DNA of 64,000 bases from positions 186,001 to 250,000 of the forward strand of contig UBWZ01000014.1 of NCBI GenBank assembly GCA_900469345.1, in the 5' to 3' direction. The notes under the pieces are model-generated. The model did no database searches. It had not been told where the DNA came from and saw nothing but the letters and a program-made list of their open reading frames with translations. The position numbers and the translations under genes are program-made. Positions 63,997 through 64,000 of the stretch are shown piece after piece. This stretch comes from Hyphomicrobiales bacterium. GTDB lineage: Bacteria; Pseudomonadota; Alphaproteobacteria; Rhizobiales; Rhizobiaceae. The stretch's first letter is position 1. Every line of letters starts with the position of its first letter.

Positions 63997-64000
63997 GGCG

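Overview
The window looks like part of a large repABC replicon (plasmid or chromid) of a Rhizobiaceae bacterium (Rhizobium, Agrobacterium or Ensifer type). The right end carries repB and repC on the minus strand. The gap between them has the expected small antisense RNA signature, and repA should lie just beyond the right edge. A RHE_PE00001-type gene (a family common on rhizobial plasmids), GC-rich coding sequence and many LysR-controlled redox cassettes fit this host. The assignment comes from reading the sequence; no database was searched.

Region 1 (1-40.3 kb) is an accessory catabolic and stress region. Small redox operons repeat one layout: a regulator (8 LysR, 1 TetR, 2 HxlR, 1 Rrf2) next to one to five short enzyme genes. 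The enzymes include short-chain dehydrogenases, MDR quinone reductases, an aldo/keto reductase, an aldehyde dehydrogenase, glutathione transferase, AhpD-like and OsmC peroxidases, VOC, SnoaL and cupin proteins, pirin, an isochorismatase-like hydrolase, a flavin monooxygenase, a flavin/iron-sulfur fusion reductase, and an EmrAB-type efflux pair. Several regulators have clean inverted repeats at their promoters. Decayed DNA lies between the cassettes: a probable IS21-type mini-element abutting a uvrA 3' fragment, a chemotaxis-receptor 3' fragment, a weak IS110 trace and a decayed tRNA-Leu-like stretch.

Region 2 (40.4-55.8 kb) is a defense island. Six minus-strand genes run from about 51.3 to 40.4 kb: an AAA ATPase with a fused degenerate HNH domain, an HNH nuclease, a large STAND-like NTPase with an N-terminal PD-(D/E)XK-like domain, a TIR-like protein, a PD-(D/E)XK-like protein and a HEPN-like protein. 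Divergent to them is a MORC/MutL-type GHKL ATPase, followed by a cytosine-5 methyltransferase, an HTH regulator and a Vsr nuclease. The first two genes resemble a Septu (PtuA/PtuB) pair. The STAND gene resembles antiviral STAND proteins. The TIR/nuclease/HEPN trio and the GHKL/methylase/Vsr set are the best candidates for a poorly described system.

Region 3 (55.9-64 kb) is the plasmid maintenance end. It holds the RHE_PE00001 gene, a Phd/VapC-like toxin-antitoxin pair overlapping a tyrosine recombinase gene, a short remnant of a second repC, a frameshifted phage abortive-infection gene (putAbiC type), a small PD-(D/E)XK gene, then repC, the antisense RNA and repB.
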